DNA from: Cyclostephanos tholiformis
Lineage: Eukaryota; Bacillariophyta; Thalassiosirophyceae; Thalassiosirales; Thalassiosiraceae
DNA length: 27,094 nucleotides
Direction: 5' to 3'
Assembly (NCBI GenBank): GCA_036939975.1
Contig: JALLPB010000056.1
Coordinates: 1-27,094 of the forward strand
A program made the translations under genes and the position numbers. The notes under the pieces are model-generated. The model worked only from the letters and a program-made list of their open reading frames with translations, had not been told where the DNA came from and did not search any database. Each line of letters begins with the position of its first letter. Positions within the stretch are counted from its first letter, which is position 1. Below are positions 18,742 through 27,094 of this stretch, one piece after another.

Positions 18742-21700
18742 ATGTCCTCGTCCAATCCAAATATCCTCATCGTCCCTAAGAAGAAGAAGAAGACGACGAC
18801 GACGATTATGAACGTTTCGACGAAGCGGCCCGTCGTCGGGATTTCGTCGTCGTCGTCCCCGTCCCTCTCGGGCGCGACGACGACGACGTCCGCCGCGCGT
18901 CCGCCGCCGAGTCCCACCACCGTCGCCGTCCCGCCGGGCGGTATTGCGGTCGGCAGGAGCGGTGCTGTACTAGCCGGCGGGAGGAAGACGAAACCGTTCG
19001 GCGTGGGAGGGAGCTCCTCGACGACGACGGTGCTTATACGACCGTACGCCAAACCGCCCGAGCTACCGAGAGACTTTTACGACTCCGCACTGAGCGTGTT
19101 GAGGAACGCGCTCGACGGGGTGTCGAGACGCGATCATCGTGGGAACAGAGGGGGTGGTACGAAGGACGACGGGGCGGGGGGAGGGTCGGGGGGACGCGCT
19201 GGGAGCAGTGGGAATAGTCATCATCGACCCTCCCCCCCCCCCCTCTCGAGGGAGGAACTGTATCGCTTGGTGGAGGACCTGCGAGTGCACGGACACGGGA
19301 CGAGGCTGTACCTGGACGTCGCGAGGATGATGGACAATGCGGCAAGGGGGGCGGTGCGTCGACTCGCACAGTCATCGTCGTCATCATCGTCCTCGTCGTC
19401 GGTAAAAGAGAGAGCGGGGGAGGGGGGGAAGGACGACGATGGCGTCCGGGAGGACGTCGGCGTCGCGGGGGATGGCGGCATCTTCATCAACGCGTACGTC
19501 GATCCGGATACTGGGTTCGTTGGGTACGATGCATCTCGATTGACTTGCGATCTGGGACTATTCGGGGGGGTGGGGGTGGGTGGGATGGGGGGGGGGCACG
19601 ACCTAGTCGGACGCGGGGACGGCGTCGACCTGGAAGGAACGGGCGTATCGCCGTTGTCGTCGTCGTCATCGTCATCGTCATCCTCGTCCTCCCACTCCTC
19701 TTCCTCCATTCCCCACTCCGCCGACGATGCGAGATACACCCTCCTTAGACGTATGCGTTACGTCTTGTCGCATTCGTACGTCGAACGTTACTTGACGTTC
19801 GTGAGGTCTATATTCCTAGTCCTCGACAGGGCCTACGTCTACCTCTCCGACGTCGCGCTCGAGGAAATCGGTCGTCGACCGACCGCGACGACGTCGACGT
19901 CCGGACGTCGTTCGTGGCTGCCCCCGTCCGCGTCGGTGACGTCGACGACAGATCCATCGCCGCCGGTGGGGGGGGGAAGGGCGTTGGAACGGTCCATGGC
20001 GGGCGGTACGGGTTCGTTGGCATCGGGTGGCGTAGGTGGCGCCGATCCTCGCATATGGGGTCTAAGGGACGTAGGCATAGCGTGCCTGCGCAAGCACGCG
20101 ACGGCATCGCCGCCGGGATCGTTCTCGGTGCTGACGACCATGATAATCGCGACCGCGAATGCCGTGTTGTCCGAGTTCGACGAATCTCGCGACGGCGACT
20201 CATTTGTGTCGTCTTCATCGTCCGCGTTGGCGCTCGACTCCCGTCCCCTCGCGCGTGACTGCGTCCGAACGATAATCGACCTGGGATCTCTCCCCTCCCT
20301 CCTTGAGGAATTGATCGTCATATCGTCTCGTCGATTCGGCATGGAGGGCGAGGCGTGGCGGAACGCGCTACGAGAAGATGATGGCGGGAGTGGTGGTAGG
20401 GGTAGGAGGACAGCGTCTGAATTCCTGGTCCACGTCGAGCGCAGGCTTAGGCGGGGCGTGCACGTGGCTGATTACTACTTAACGGGGGGGAACAACGCCG
20501 ATGGCGTCGCCGCGCTCAGGGGACTGTCGAGGCGAAAGCGACTATCGGGCGCCACGCCTACCCCGATATCGTCGTCCTCCTCGTCATCTTCGTCGCATTG
20601 CGGCGACGACATCGTCTGGTCGCCCGCCGACGACACCACTCGCAGGATATTTCCCGCAATTATCGAGAGGAGGCTATTGGGACCGAACCTCTTGGTCCCC
20701 GACGCTGGGGTGTTGGAATCGCGGCACCTATTCCCCATATTGGATGGCGCCGAAGCGGGAGAGGTTGGAGGGGACATGGCGTGGAAGTCATCATCCCATC
20801 CGGGTGGGTCGGGGAGCAAGACCTACGATGATGCTAGGCGGCTGTATGGACTCTGTTGGAGAATGACGGCATCTGTGTCGTCATCGTCTTCGTCTTCTCC
20901 TCCCTCACTGTCGGGCATCGCGACGCTGCCCCCCTCCTCAGTTTCGGCGCTGGATCTTCTCCGGGTGGCCTTTGGCAAGTACGGTCGTATCAGGGGCCAC
21001 GAGATCGTTCAGCAGGGTCTGACGAAGCTGTCCTCGGACGGCACCCCCATCTCCAACAATGACATCAATTTGAAGGACATGGAAAAGAGGGTCATCCCTG
21101 ACCTTCTCGCGTTCCGGAAGCACCTGTATTCACTCTACTCAACGGCGTTCCGGGGAGACGAGTCGTTCGGCGCCGCCGTCCGTTCGATACTCGACGACGT
21201 CGTGAACGGCTCGACGTCAGGGTCTTCGCTGTCGGACAACGGCGACTCCGAGGGGGGACGCCGCACGGCAGAATTGCTCGCCAAGCACGTGGACGTGCGG
21301 TTCAAGGATGCCAAGGCCTCCGTATCGGGAGGCGCTTCCGGGTCGTCAGCGCCCAGCGGCGCGATGGACTTGGTCGAAGGGGCCATCGCCGTGGACGCCA
21401 ACGAGTTGTTCCAGAATGAAGTTTTCGCCCTATTCCGCCATTTGAACTCAAAGGACGTGTTTGAGGCATTCTACAAACGAGAGCTCGCCAAGCGGCTGTT
21501 GACAGGTCGTGCCGTCTCCACTGACATGGAATGGAGCTTTCTGACGAAGCTCAAGTCAGAGTGTGGGACATCGTATACGAGCAAGATGGAGGGGATGTTT
21601 GCGGATATGGAAATGAGCAGGGACATCATGAGTAGTTATACGGCTCATTCCGCGGGCAGTGCCGCTGGTGACCCCTTTTCGTTGGGCAAGACGGTGGATA

Positions 21701-22641
21701 TGGAGGTGCAACTTCTGACAACGGGGTTTTGGCCAGTATATCCGCAATACACGAATATAATCCTTCCACCGGAGCTGTTAGCACCTCGGGCCAAGTTTGA
21801 GAATTACTACAATGAAAAATTTCAGGTATCAACCCGTCCATCATCTTTTCTTTTAATTAGACGTTCAAAAACGTCCCTTACCATCCTCTATTTTTTTCTC
21901 GCCCCCCCGACCGCAATCGCCGCCACCATCACCCAGGGGAGGAGAATAACGTGGCAGTATTCGCTGGGGAATTGTATTGTCAAGGCGACTTTCCCGAAGT
22001 CGGCGGCGCCGAAAGAGCTCATAGTGAATGTGTGCCAAAGTCTCGTTTTGCTTTGCTTCAAACACAGTGATGGGGATGATGGGCAGGGACTGACACTTGA
22101 CGAGATCATGAAGAAGACTGGAATCGACGACAGATCCGAGCTGGAACGAGTGTTGCAATCCTTGAGCATGGGAAGGGATGGAACACGCGTGCTGAGAAAG
22201 GTGGACTACGACTCTCCAACCCAACCTAGTTCGCTAGCCTACGGAAATGTCAATGATGTTGATTCCCCTCAAAAAGCCAAAAAGCAGCGATTGCGACGCA
22301 ATGTTGGCCCGCACGATCGATTCCTCTTCAATTCATCCTTTACGTCCAACCAAAGACGCATTCGCATTACAAACATTACCATGAAGGAGACTTCGGAAGA
22401 AAGAACAAAGACACACGCAGCAGTTAGCAAAGATCGGCTGTACTTCATCGACGCCGCATGCGTTCGGATCATGAAGGCGCGCAAGATGATTGATCACCGT
22501 GACCTGATTGGCGAGGTGATGTCGCAGCTGAAATTTCCAGCATCATCGGCAGACATCAAGAAACGGATCGAGAGTTTAATCGAGAGGGAGTATATGGAAA
22601 GGGTGGAAGGAGATCGATCGAAGTACAAATATCTCGCATAA
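18742..22641 (+). CDS. CUL4: Cullin, CUL4-type scaffold of ubiquitin ligases
   Basis: Two exons (18742-21825 and 21937-22641) give about 1262 residues; animal and plant CUL4 have about 750-900. The N-terminal cullin repeats start near residue 100 (ELPRDFYDSALSVLRNAL, then EELYRLVEDL), continue with FVRSIFLVLDRAYVYLSD and IWGLRDVGIACLRKH, and are spread apart by Ser/Gly-rich inserts. The cullin homology domain includes KDVFEAFYKRELAKRLLTGR, KMEGMFADMEMSRDIM, LLTTGFWPVYP and, across the splice, FQ|GRRITWQYSLG. The C-terminal neddylation domain has AACVRIMKARK (acceptor Lys about 1208, Cys where Ile is usual) and ends ESLIEREYMERV and YKYLA. QLKFP, TGIDDRSEL, LQSL and ITMKETSEE favour CUL4 over CUL3 or CUL1 (established knowledge). 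Expected role: RBX1- and DDB1-bound E3 scaffold in nucleus and cytoplasm. The first two thirds are very CpG-rich, unlike the last third. Confidence 0.9.
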   Translation: MSSSNPNILIVPKKKKKTTTTIMNVSTKRPVVGISSSSSPSLSGATTTTSAARPPPSPTTVAVPPGGIAVGRSGAVLAGGRKTKPFGVGGSSSTTTVLIRPYAKPPELPRDFYDSALSVLRNALDGVSRRDHRGNRGGGTKDDGAGGGSGGRAGSSGNSHHRPSPPPLSREELYRLVEDLRVHGHGTRLYLDVARMMDNAARGAVRRLAQSSSSSSSSSSVKERAGEGGKDDDGVREDVGVAGDGGIFINAYVDPDTGFVGYDASRLTCDLGLFGGVGVGGMGGGHDLVGRGDGVDLEGTGVSPLSSSSSSSSSSSSHSSSSIPHSADDARYTLLRRMRYVLSHSYVERYLTFVRSIFLVLDRAYVYLSDVALEEIGRRPTATTSTSGRRSWLPPSASVTSTTDPSPPVGGGRALERSMAGGTGSLASGGVGGADPRIWGLRDVGIACLRKHATASPPGSFSVLTTMIIATANAVLSEFDESRDGDSFVSSSSSALALDSRPLARDCVRTIIDLGSLPSLLEELIVISSRRFGMEGEAWRNALREDDGGSGGRGRRTASEFLVHVERRLRRGVHVADYYLTGGNNADGVAALRGLSRRKRLSGATPTPISSSSSSSSSHCGDDIVWSPADDTTRRIFPAIIERRLLGPNLLVPDAGVLESRHLFPILDGAEAGEVGGDMAWKSSSHPGGSGSKTYDDARRLYGLCWRMTASVSSSSSSSPPSLSGIATLPPSSVSALDLLRVAFGKYGRIRGHEIVQQGLTKLSSDGTPISNNDINLKDMEKRVIPDLLAFRKHLYSLYSTAFRGDESFGAAVRSILDDVVNGSTSGSSLSDNGDSEGGRRTAELLAKHVDVRFKDAKASVSGGASGSSAPSGAMDLVEGAIAVDANELFQNEVFALFRHLNSKDVFEAFYKRELAKRLLTGRAVSTDMEWSFLTKLKSECGTSYTSKMEGMFADMEMSRDIMSSYTAHSAGSAAGDPFSLGKTVDMEVQLLTTGFWPVYPQYTNIILPPELLAPRAKFENYYNEKFQVSTRPSSFLLIRRSKTSLTILYFFLAPPTAIAATITQGRRITWQYSLGNCIVKATFPKSAAPKELIVNVCQSLVLLCFKHSDGDDGQGLTLDEIMKKTGIDDRSELERVLQSLSMGRDGTRVLRKVDYDSPTQPSSLAYGNVNDVDSPQKAKKQRLRRNVGPHDRFLFNSSFTSNQRRIRITNITMKETSEERTKTHAAVSKDRLYFIDAACVRIMKARKMIDHRDLIGEVMSQLKFPASSADIKKRIESLIEREYMERVEGDRSKYKYLA
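19372..19401 (+). repeat. TCN microsatellite encoding 10 Ser
   Basis: Ten consecutive TCG/TCA/TCC codons (Ser 211-220) in an insert of the CUL4 N-terminal half. Mixed codons indicate an aged slippage tract. Confidence 0.95.
19657..19707 (+). repeat. TCN microsatellite encoding Ser12-His-Ser4
   Basis: Seventeen codons of nearly pure Ser (residues 306-322, one His) before the conserved YTLLRRMRYVLSHSYVERYL segment of CUL4. Confidence 0.95.
20569..20595 (+). repeat. TCN microsatellite encoding 9 Ser
   Basis: Nine Ser codons within a low-complexity insert between cullin repeats. Confidence 0.95.
20878..20898 (+). repeat. TCN microsatellite encoding 7 Ser
   Basis: Seven Ser codons directly before PPSLSG, just upstream of the LDLLRVAFGKYG cullin segment. 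Confidence 0.9.
21826..21936 (+). other. CUL4 intron, 111 nt, in frame and without stop
   Basis: Donor TTTCAG|GTATCA and acceptor ATCACCCAG|GGG, with a pyrimidine-rich 3' half. Removal joins NEKFQ to GRRITWQ, the conserved cullin junction. The 37 codons it would encode (VSTRPSSFLLIRRSKTS and so on) have no counterpart in cullins. Because it is a multiple of three and has no stop, retention would still give a full-length protein. Confidence 0.85.
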
Positions 22642-23121
22642 TCCGTCCAATCTCAACTTGCATTCGTATAATAGTATTTGGTGTAGACAATTTCATTGAC
22701 ATGATTATCTACAAAGACACAATGGTCTGTGCACATTTTTTTTTCAACCAAATCCTGAGTTGTAAGAATATGAGAGTGCTTGATAATGTAATATCTCAGA
22801 AGTGAAAATGATCTTGTGTCGAAGACACTGTGTTTGTGTATTTCTCCTTATAGTCTGCCTCTTCCTCAACTCGAGTTTTTACTAATCATGACCTTGCTCT
22901 GCCCTAACCTTCCGAAAACGATAATGATTGTGTTGGAAGAAACCAGTATCCGCTGCCAAGTATCAATGCTCTATTATGGATATCTGTCCGATGCAGTTCA
23001 CGATAGTTCGATCGCAGGAATTCAACTTCGTCGCCATGAATCCATGTCTGCGGAAATCGGCGGGATCTCGTGTCTCCTTAAGAGGACGCCGTCGCCGTAG
23101 TCGCCCAGGTCTTCCTCATAA
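22642..23121. other. Convergent intergenic region (3' ends of CUL4 and the next gene)
   Basis: 480 bp between two convergent stop codons. It holds both 3' UTRs. No clear terminator or ncRNA was seen. A 19-bp motif ATCAATGCTCTATTATGGA (22962-22980) recurs with one change at 23154-23172 inside the 3' end of the minus-strand gene. The plus open frame at 22816-23100 has no coding character. Confidence 0.6.
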
Positions 23122-24699
23122 TTATGTCTTTATCTTTACAAGAGATTGAAAATATCGATGCTCTATTATGGAAATCATTTCATCTAAAACACTCGCCGTG
23201 AGAAATCGCTCCTGGTAATGATCTTTCATTATCCTCAGTGACGAACCGGCCTCGCCAAAGCACGATGCATGATGAGTTAGTCCCCAAAAATGCCGCGGTC
23301 TCCGAGCGAATCGTTTGCGCGATCCCGTCAAGACAGAAGCAAGCCTATCATTGGATACCGACGACGAAAAAAATGTTGATGGTTTACCTACCGAATAACA
23401 TTTCGTGGATTCAAACATAGGCGACATCAGAGTCTGGGACTGTTGAGCATGGAAGTCTCTCAGCATCGAAGGATACGATTGCCGCATGGTTGAGGTCGAT
23501 GTTGAAACCGACCCGGCTTGAATTAAAGGACTTCTAATGTTATCGAACCAGTCCCTAGCCAAAGAGAAACGATGGTCAGGGAGCACTTTGGGGAAAATCT
23601 TTGATATCGATGGATCCACTTTGCTATTTGAGTCTGATATTGACGGTTTAACAAATCTCAGTGATGAATCTCTTTCATAGCTCGGCCCAACACGCCTGAC
23701 CTTGTTTTGCAGTGCAATAGCCGGTCTCTTTTCTTCTTTGCTTTGTTTGGCATGCAATTTCAGGACAGTGAACGATTTTTTGCATCTGATGGTCGCCCAG
23801 TGAAGGAGAGCTACGTCTCTTTTCCGCCGCAAATCGATGCAATCATCAGTGTACAACTTCCACCTGTTGACGATCATCATTAAGTAGTATTTCTGACGAA
23901 GCTTCGAAGCTGTGACTGTGATCGCCCTCCACGATCGCAGTACTTTCTCCATGACTTTACGATGGACAGAAAAAACCTGGTCGCGTCTTTGATCCAAGTT
24001 GTGTTCCATGCGTTCGATAGTGTGCGATGCATTGTAGGGTAACGTTTTTGACCGCTTCCGCTCGAATCTCAGCGAAGACGAGCGGGAGATGTCCGAATAT
24101 TTCTTCAAGGCGCGAACTGCCTCTTCGTCATTATTTTTTGCTCTTCTCAAATGGTCAAAGGCACATCGTAGAGTGAACACCTCCAGAATGACGAAAAACT
24201 GTTGCGTGATACTGTTTGCGTCGTTTCTCGATGGCGGATCGATTCGTTTTGAATTCCAGTTGTTGTCGACTTTGGAACGCAATAGGGGGTTATCTTTCTT
24301 GATGAAGGGATCAACCTTATATACAGCATATGCGCGAGTTGACCCTATCCCAGACATGCCACGGTCAAGTTGGATCTCACCCGTCGCATTGAAGTCATTC
24401 TCATTCCAAAGCATATGCTCATCGCGGCTGTAATCGAACATGAACATTTGTAAGTCGTCATCATCGTTATCTACGGCGTCAGAGAGAGAACTTTCTTCGT
24501 ATGGTATTGATGCTGGTTCTACAAGCTCGGAGCAATCGATGCTTGGGTGGTCGTTGAATACATTGCGTTGAATTTGTCTGTCGTCACAATCGCTCTCGTA
24601 TCGTTCGGGTGGAGGCGGTGGAGGGGTGTCACTGAGAACGCCGTAGCTTTCGATTGAAATCGACCTGAAATCAGTGTCAAAGCAGGCTCCCGAGTTCAT
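23122..24699 (-). CDS. Hypothetical protein with Sfi1-like centrin-binding repeats
   Basis: An uninterrupted 525-residue frame starting at 24699. The N-terminus is acidic and disordered (six prolines at 26-31, then SDAVDNDDDD near 72-82). A central basic helical region has regularly placed tryptophans: VLRSWRAIT (W257), IVNRWKLYT (W280), LLHWATIR (W301) and a related SFTVLKLHA near 310; FTLRCAFDHLRRAK near 175 looks like an earlier degenerate unit. L/F-x-x-W-K/R at intervals of about 21-23 residues resembles the Sfi1 repeats that bind centrin at spindle poles or basal bodies (family knowledge); binding here is inference. The C-terminal third is Ser-rich with a basic patch (SRKRFARRPRHFW). It converges on CUL4 and diverges from 24818. 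No membrane segment or catalytic motif was seen. Confidence is high that it is a gene and low for the Sfi1 link. Confidence 0.75.
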   Translation of the reverse strand: MNSGACFDTDFRSISIESYGVLSDTPPPPPPERYESDCDDRQIQRNVFNDHPSIDCSELVEPASIPYEESSLSDAVDNDDDDLQMFMFDYSRDEHMLWNENDFNATGEIQLDRGMSGIGSTRAYAVYKVDPFIKKDNPLLRSKVDNNWNSKRIDPPSRNDANSITQQFFVILEVFTLRCAFDHLRRAKNNDEEAVRALKKYSDISRSSSLRFERKRSKTLPYNASHTIERMEHNLDQRRDQVFSVHRKVMEKVLRSWRAITVTASKLRQKYYLMMIVNRWKLYTDDCIDLRRKRDVALLHWATIRCKKSFTVLKLHAKQSKEEKRPAIALQNKVRRVGPSYERDSSLRFVKPSISDSNSKVDPSISKIFPKVLPDHRFSLARDWFDNIRSPLIQAGSVSTSTSTMRQSYPSMLRDFHAQQSQTLMSPMFESTKCYSVGKPSTFFSSSVSNDRLASVLTGSRKRFARRPRHFWGLTHHASCFGEAGSSLRIMKDHYQERFLTASVLDEMISIIEHRYFQSLVKIKT

Positions 24700-24817
24700 G
24701 AGGTCCTTTATTTACCATAATCTTTCGGACATCTGATCTTAATTAATCTGTTGCTGAGAACGGTTTTAAATCGAAATTTCCTCTTTCGTTAAATTGAAAC
24801 TTATTTGCACCTGATCC
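24700..24817. promoter_or_regulatory. Short bidirectional promoter region
   Basis: 118 bp separate the start codons of the minus-strand gene (24699) and the plus-strand gene (24818). It is AT-rich with TTAATTAA near 24740. The divergent layout implies a shared promoter; no specific element is evident. Confidence 0.5.
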
Positions 24818-25261
24818 ATGCCTCTTAATGACGAAGCTGCTGTCGTCGTTGGAAAGAAGCCGAGGATACGCATCAAGCTATGGGCGCCAAAGACAGCCAT
24901 AAACAAATTGAACAAGATGCTAATAGATCGCGACACTTTGATGGACATTGCGAACTTTGAAAACAAGAACGGTCTACTGTTTGGTGCGCCATTTGATACA
25001 GAAGCCAAGTCTCTCAAGGATGTTAGGGTCGGCCTCGTAATGAATTTCGTTCCTCTGCGAGCCGATCCATGCATATCCAAGAAATTACTTATGAAGTTGT
25101 TTGGGATATTCAGAAATGATGCTCACAATTTCATCAGCCAAAACATCTGGTTCGAACGATGCCCCTTCGTTCTGCCTTACGATGCTGATTGCGGTGAGAA
25201 CAAGCCCAGATACGAGCGGATTCTGGGAGAAACCGACTTCCCCATAAAGACTTGTCATTGA
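24818..25261 (+). CDS. Hypothetical protein, 147 codons, perhaps a first exon
   Basis: Starts MPLNDEAAVVVGKKPRIRIK and continues LWAPKTAINKLNKMLIDRD, NGLLFGAPFDTEAKSLKD, VRVGLVMNFVPLRADPC and KKLLMKLFGIFRNDAHNF. Codon use and balanced composition look like real coding sequence, and it shares a 118-bp divergent promoter region with the gene on the other strand. I recognise no domain. The frame ends at TGA 25259-25261, but the same frame is open for the next 60 codons and again at 25649-25867, so the gene may continue through introns or be partly decayed. A GTGAGA donor-like site occurs near 25193. Confidence 0.55.
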   Translation: MPLNDEAAVVVGKKPRIRIKLWAPKTAINKLNKMLIDRDTLMDIANFENKNGLLFGAPFDTEAKSLKDVRVGLVMNFVPLRADPCISKKLLMKLFGIFRNDAHNFISQNIWFERCPFVLPYDADCGENKPRYERILGETDFPIKTCH

Positions 25262-26540
25262 GTCGCTTCCAAAGAAGGAGTCTTTTTTGGTATCGGGCGA
25301 ACGATGTTTCGAGTTCTTCATCACGAAATCTATTGTGACAAGGAATCTACAAGTGCAGACAGGTCCCATTGCTCATCCCGAAAAATAGACGAAACTCCTT
25401 GCTTCGGTGTGCTTGTTCCCGGGCACTTGATATCCCTCTCCTGACTATTCCAGATGAGTATTTGCAAAGACAATCACTCCCGAGATCATACAAAAGAGAA
25501 ATGCCACTCGAGCAGACAATACGAAGATAAGGGGGCATGCTTACAAATCAATAATGAAAATTGAGATTCTGGACAAGTATCCTCTCCGGTCAATTGACCA
25601 AAAAGGACCTCAAGGAAATGACAGCTGAGGAAATGGCTTCGCTCATCCATGAGGAAGATTCAGAAGACTCGAATTAATGAGGAACTTCGTGATAGCAATG
25701 CAATTATTCCGAACTTCGTCGTCATTGGGGCCGCCCGCTCCGCGTCGTTAAGCCATGGCATCGACGTACAAGAGTTTGCAAAGCTGGCGGTGCTTTCACT
25801 TCAGACTGGCAATGCACAGGTGTCTGGGATGCCAAGCAATTTTGGTACCGTTACAGCAATCGAGTAGTGCCAGCCAAAACTATAACTCTCAATGAAATAT
25901 GCTGCCAAAAAAGAAGCAAGGTCAAATACCAACAAGTTATTAATTACGATCAAGTGACCGGTGGATTATCACACTGAAGACGATGAGCATTCTAAGCAAT
26001 CTCGCATCGATATGTTCGCTTCATCCGAAAAAGCAAAGGACAGAAGAGTAATAGTGTCTTCAAAGGCACCCACTAGCGAGAGTGATTGATACGAAGCATT
26101 GAAAATTACGCATGGTGTATTGCCATGGAGAACTAACTTCGTCAATTTCTTCCCAACCTCATGATTGATTCAAAACTAATAGCGAGAAGCTCAATTGATC
26201 TCTCACATGGACAACCTGCAGTTGTTGAAGGAGGGTTTGTCAAAAATACCAAAGGTGAGAATGACCGTCGGGGCCGGGGGAAAGGAGGGGGGTATCGAGG
26301 ATTATGGGCAGCACCCTGGTGCTTACATCCTAGATTCGATTGCAGTGCTCCTTCGTGCAGAAGATCATCACTACCGGTCGGAGAGATTGTGTTGCAACGG
26401 CAATACGCTCCGTCTCCATCGATGAAATCTATGAAATCCACTATTGGATTGTAGAGTTCCGAGATTCCGCAGCCCCAGCAAAACATTACCGTCGCGAGTT
26501 CTTGGTCTTGATGTTTGTTATTTCAAACTTATCGACGTGA
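25262..26540 (+). other. Interrupted coding-like stretch downstream of 24818
   Basis: Plus-strand frames contain plausible protein segments: VASKEGVFFGIGRTMFRVLH (25262 on) and CFGVLVPGHLISLS; MTAEEMASLIHEEDSEDSN at about 25619; DVQEFAKLAVLSLQTGNAQV (about 25760-25820) and SGMPSNFGTVTAIE up to the TAG at 25867; RIDMFASSEKAKDRRVIVSS near 26005; MDNLQLLKEGLSKIPKVRMT near 26207. The first, third and fifth are in the frame of 24818. Stops fall between them. Either several short introns (an acceptor-like CTGACTATTCCAG ends near 25453) or decay would explain this. No family recognised. Confidence 0.4.
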
Positions 26541-27094
26541 CGTTGCGAGCCCTCCGAGAGGCCAGATTCGTTCATTATTTGGGGGAGCGAGGCCGGGGGA
26601 TACATTTATGAGGTCGCCTTCGTCGATAAATAATGATCATGATCGGCGCACCTCGAAAATTTTTTTTTGGCTCACAAAAAATCATAAAATTATGTTGGGC
26701 GCGGGAAATAATAATATTTTTTGTCAAAAATGTGCCTCCTTAGGAACTGATATGGTAAGCTTAGCTTAGCTTGTTCTCATCTCCTCCTCGATTTATGGCA
26801 TGGGAACGAACTCATACATAGCTATTTTAGTTTTATTTTATTCATCCTTTCGCGTAATCTTGTGGTAGTTGCGCCGTATGTACCTGAAGCGCAAGGGGGA
26901 TGTTTTTTCACTCTCTCTCAAAATTTACGTCTGAAAACATCACGCTCTTAGCCGGATAGACTTTCCTAGGAAGGTGGGTCTTCTGTTTTCTCGTTTCTCT
27001 TTTCCTACGCCTGTTCAGGTCCTTCCCGAATATACCGTACTACACGCAGCACAAGCAATCAAAAACAACAAAAGTGAGAAAGAGGTTTACTCTA
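26541..27094. other. Probable intergenic sequence at the window end
   Basis: No convincing coding frame. It has T-rich and A-rich runs (26660-26740), a short AGCTT repeat (26759-26771), and ends in an A-rich CAAAAACAACAAAAGTGAG stretch that may be the leader or promoter of a gene beyond the window. Confidence 0.45.

Noticed and set aside
19221..19739. 172-codon minus-strand frame with Asp runs
   Set aside because: It is the complement of the Ser tracts and Gly-rich inserts of the CUL4 gene.
22816..23100. 94-codon plus-strand frame between CUL4 and the next gene
   Set aside because: No similarity to any family I know, composition like non-coding sequence, and it lies in the 3' flank of two convergent genes.

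Overview
The window looks like nuclear DNA of a diatom or a close stramenopile relative. This is inference. It rests on (i) a copia-type gag-pol with the CoDi-like zinc knuckle and integrase typical of diatom elements, (ii) a decayed DDE-type transposase of a family I know mainly from diatom genomes (DUF7869-like), and (iii) a cullin gene with one short GT-AG intron. No rRNA, tRNA, CRISPR array or bacterial-style operon was seen. All recognisable transposable-element coding sequence lies on the minus strand.

Layout. 1-80 is a decaying decamer array. 690-4550 (minus) is a broken transposase gene. Its C-terminal half (690-1800) and N-terminal half (3480-4550) are separated by about 1.7 kb of AT-rich, foldback-containing sequence. 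4614-15902 is an old Ty3/gypsy retrotransposon with diverged LTRs (393 and 408 bp), carrying gag, protease, reverse transcriptase, RNase H and integrase remains full of stops and frameshifts. A younger, GC-richer Ty1/copia element (9497-14956; 155-bp LTRs; 5-bp target duplication GTGGC) is inserted in the gypsy gag. The copia element keeps almost its whole gag-pol in one frame, broken by five clear nonsense codons, an 11-bp duplication and a small disruption near the RNase H end. 15903-17800 holds a fragment of a second, much older copia-type integrase and an 84-bp tandem duplication. 17818-18741 has no convincing gene.

The right third carries host genes. 18742-22641 (+) encodes a cullin best matching CUL4, the scaffold of DDB1-linked ubiquitin ligases. 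It is enlarged by Ser/Gly-rich inserts and has one 111-nt intron that is open in frame. 23122-24699 (-) encodes a 525-residue protein with tryptophan-spaced helical repeats resembling Sfi1-type centrin-binding repeats; it converges on CUL4. Divergent from it, 118 bp away, is a small unknown gene (24818-25261, +), followed by about 1.3 kb of interrupted coding-like sequence. The end of the window looks non-coding.

The most unusual point is in the copia element. The 10 nt directly inside its 5' LTR are the exact reverse complement of a 10-nt site in both LTRs, the arrangement expected for Tf1-like self-primed reverse transcription.
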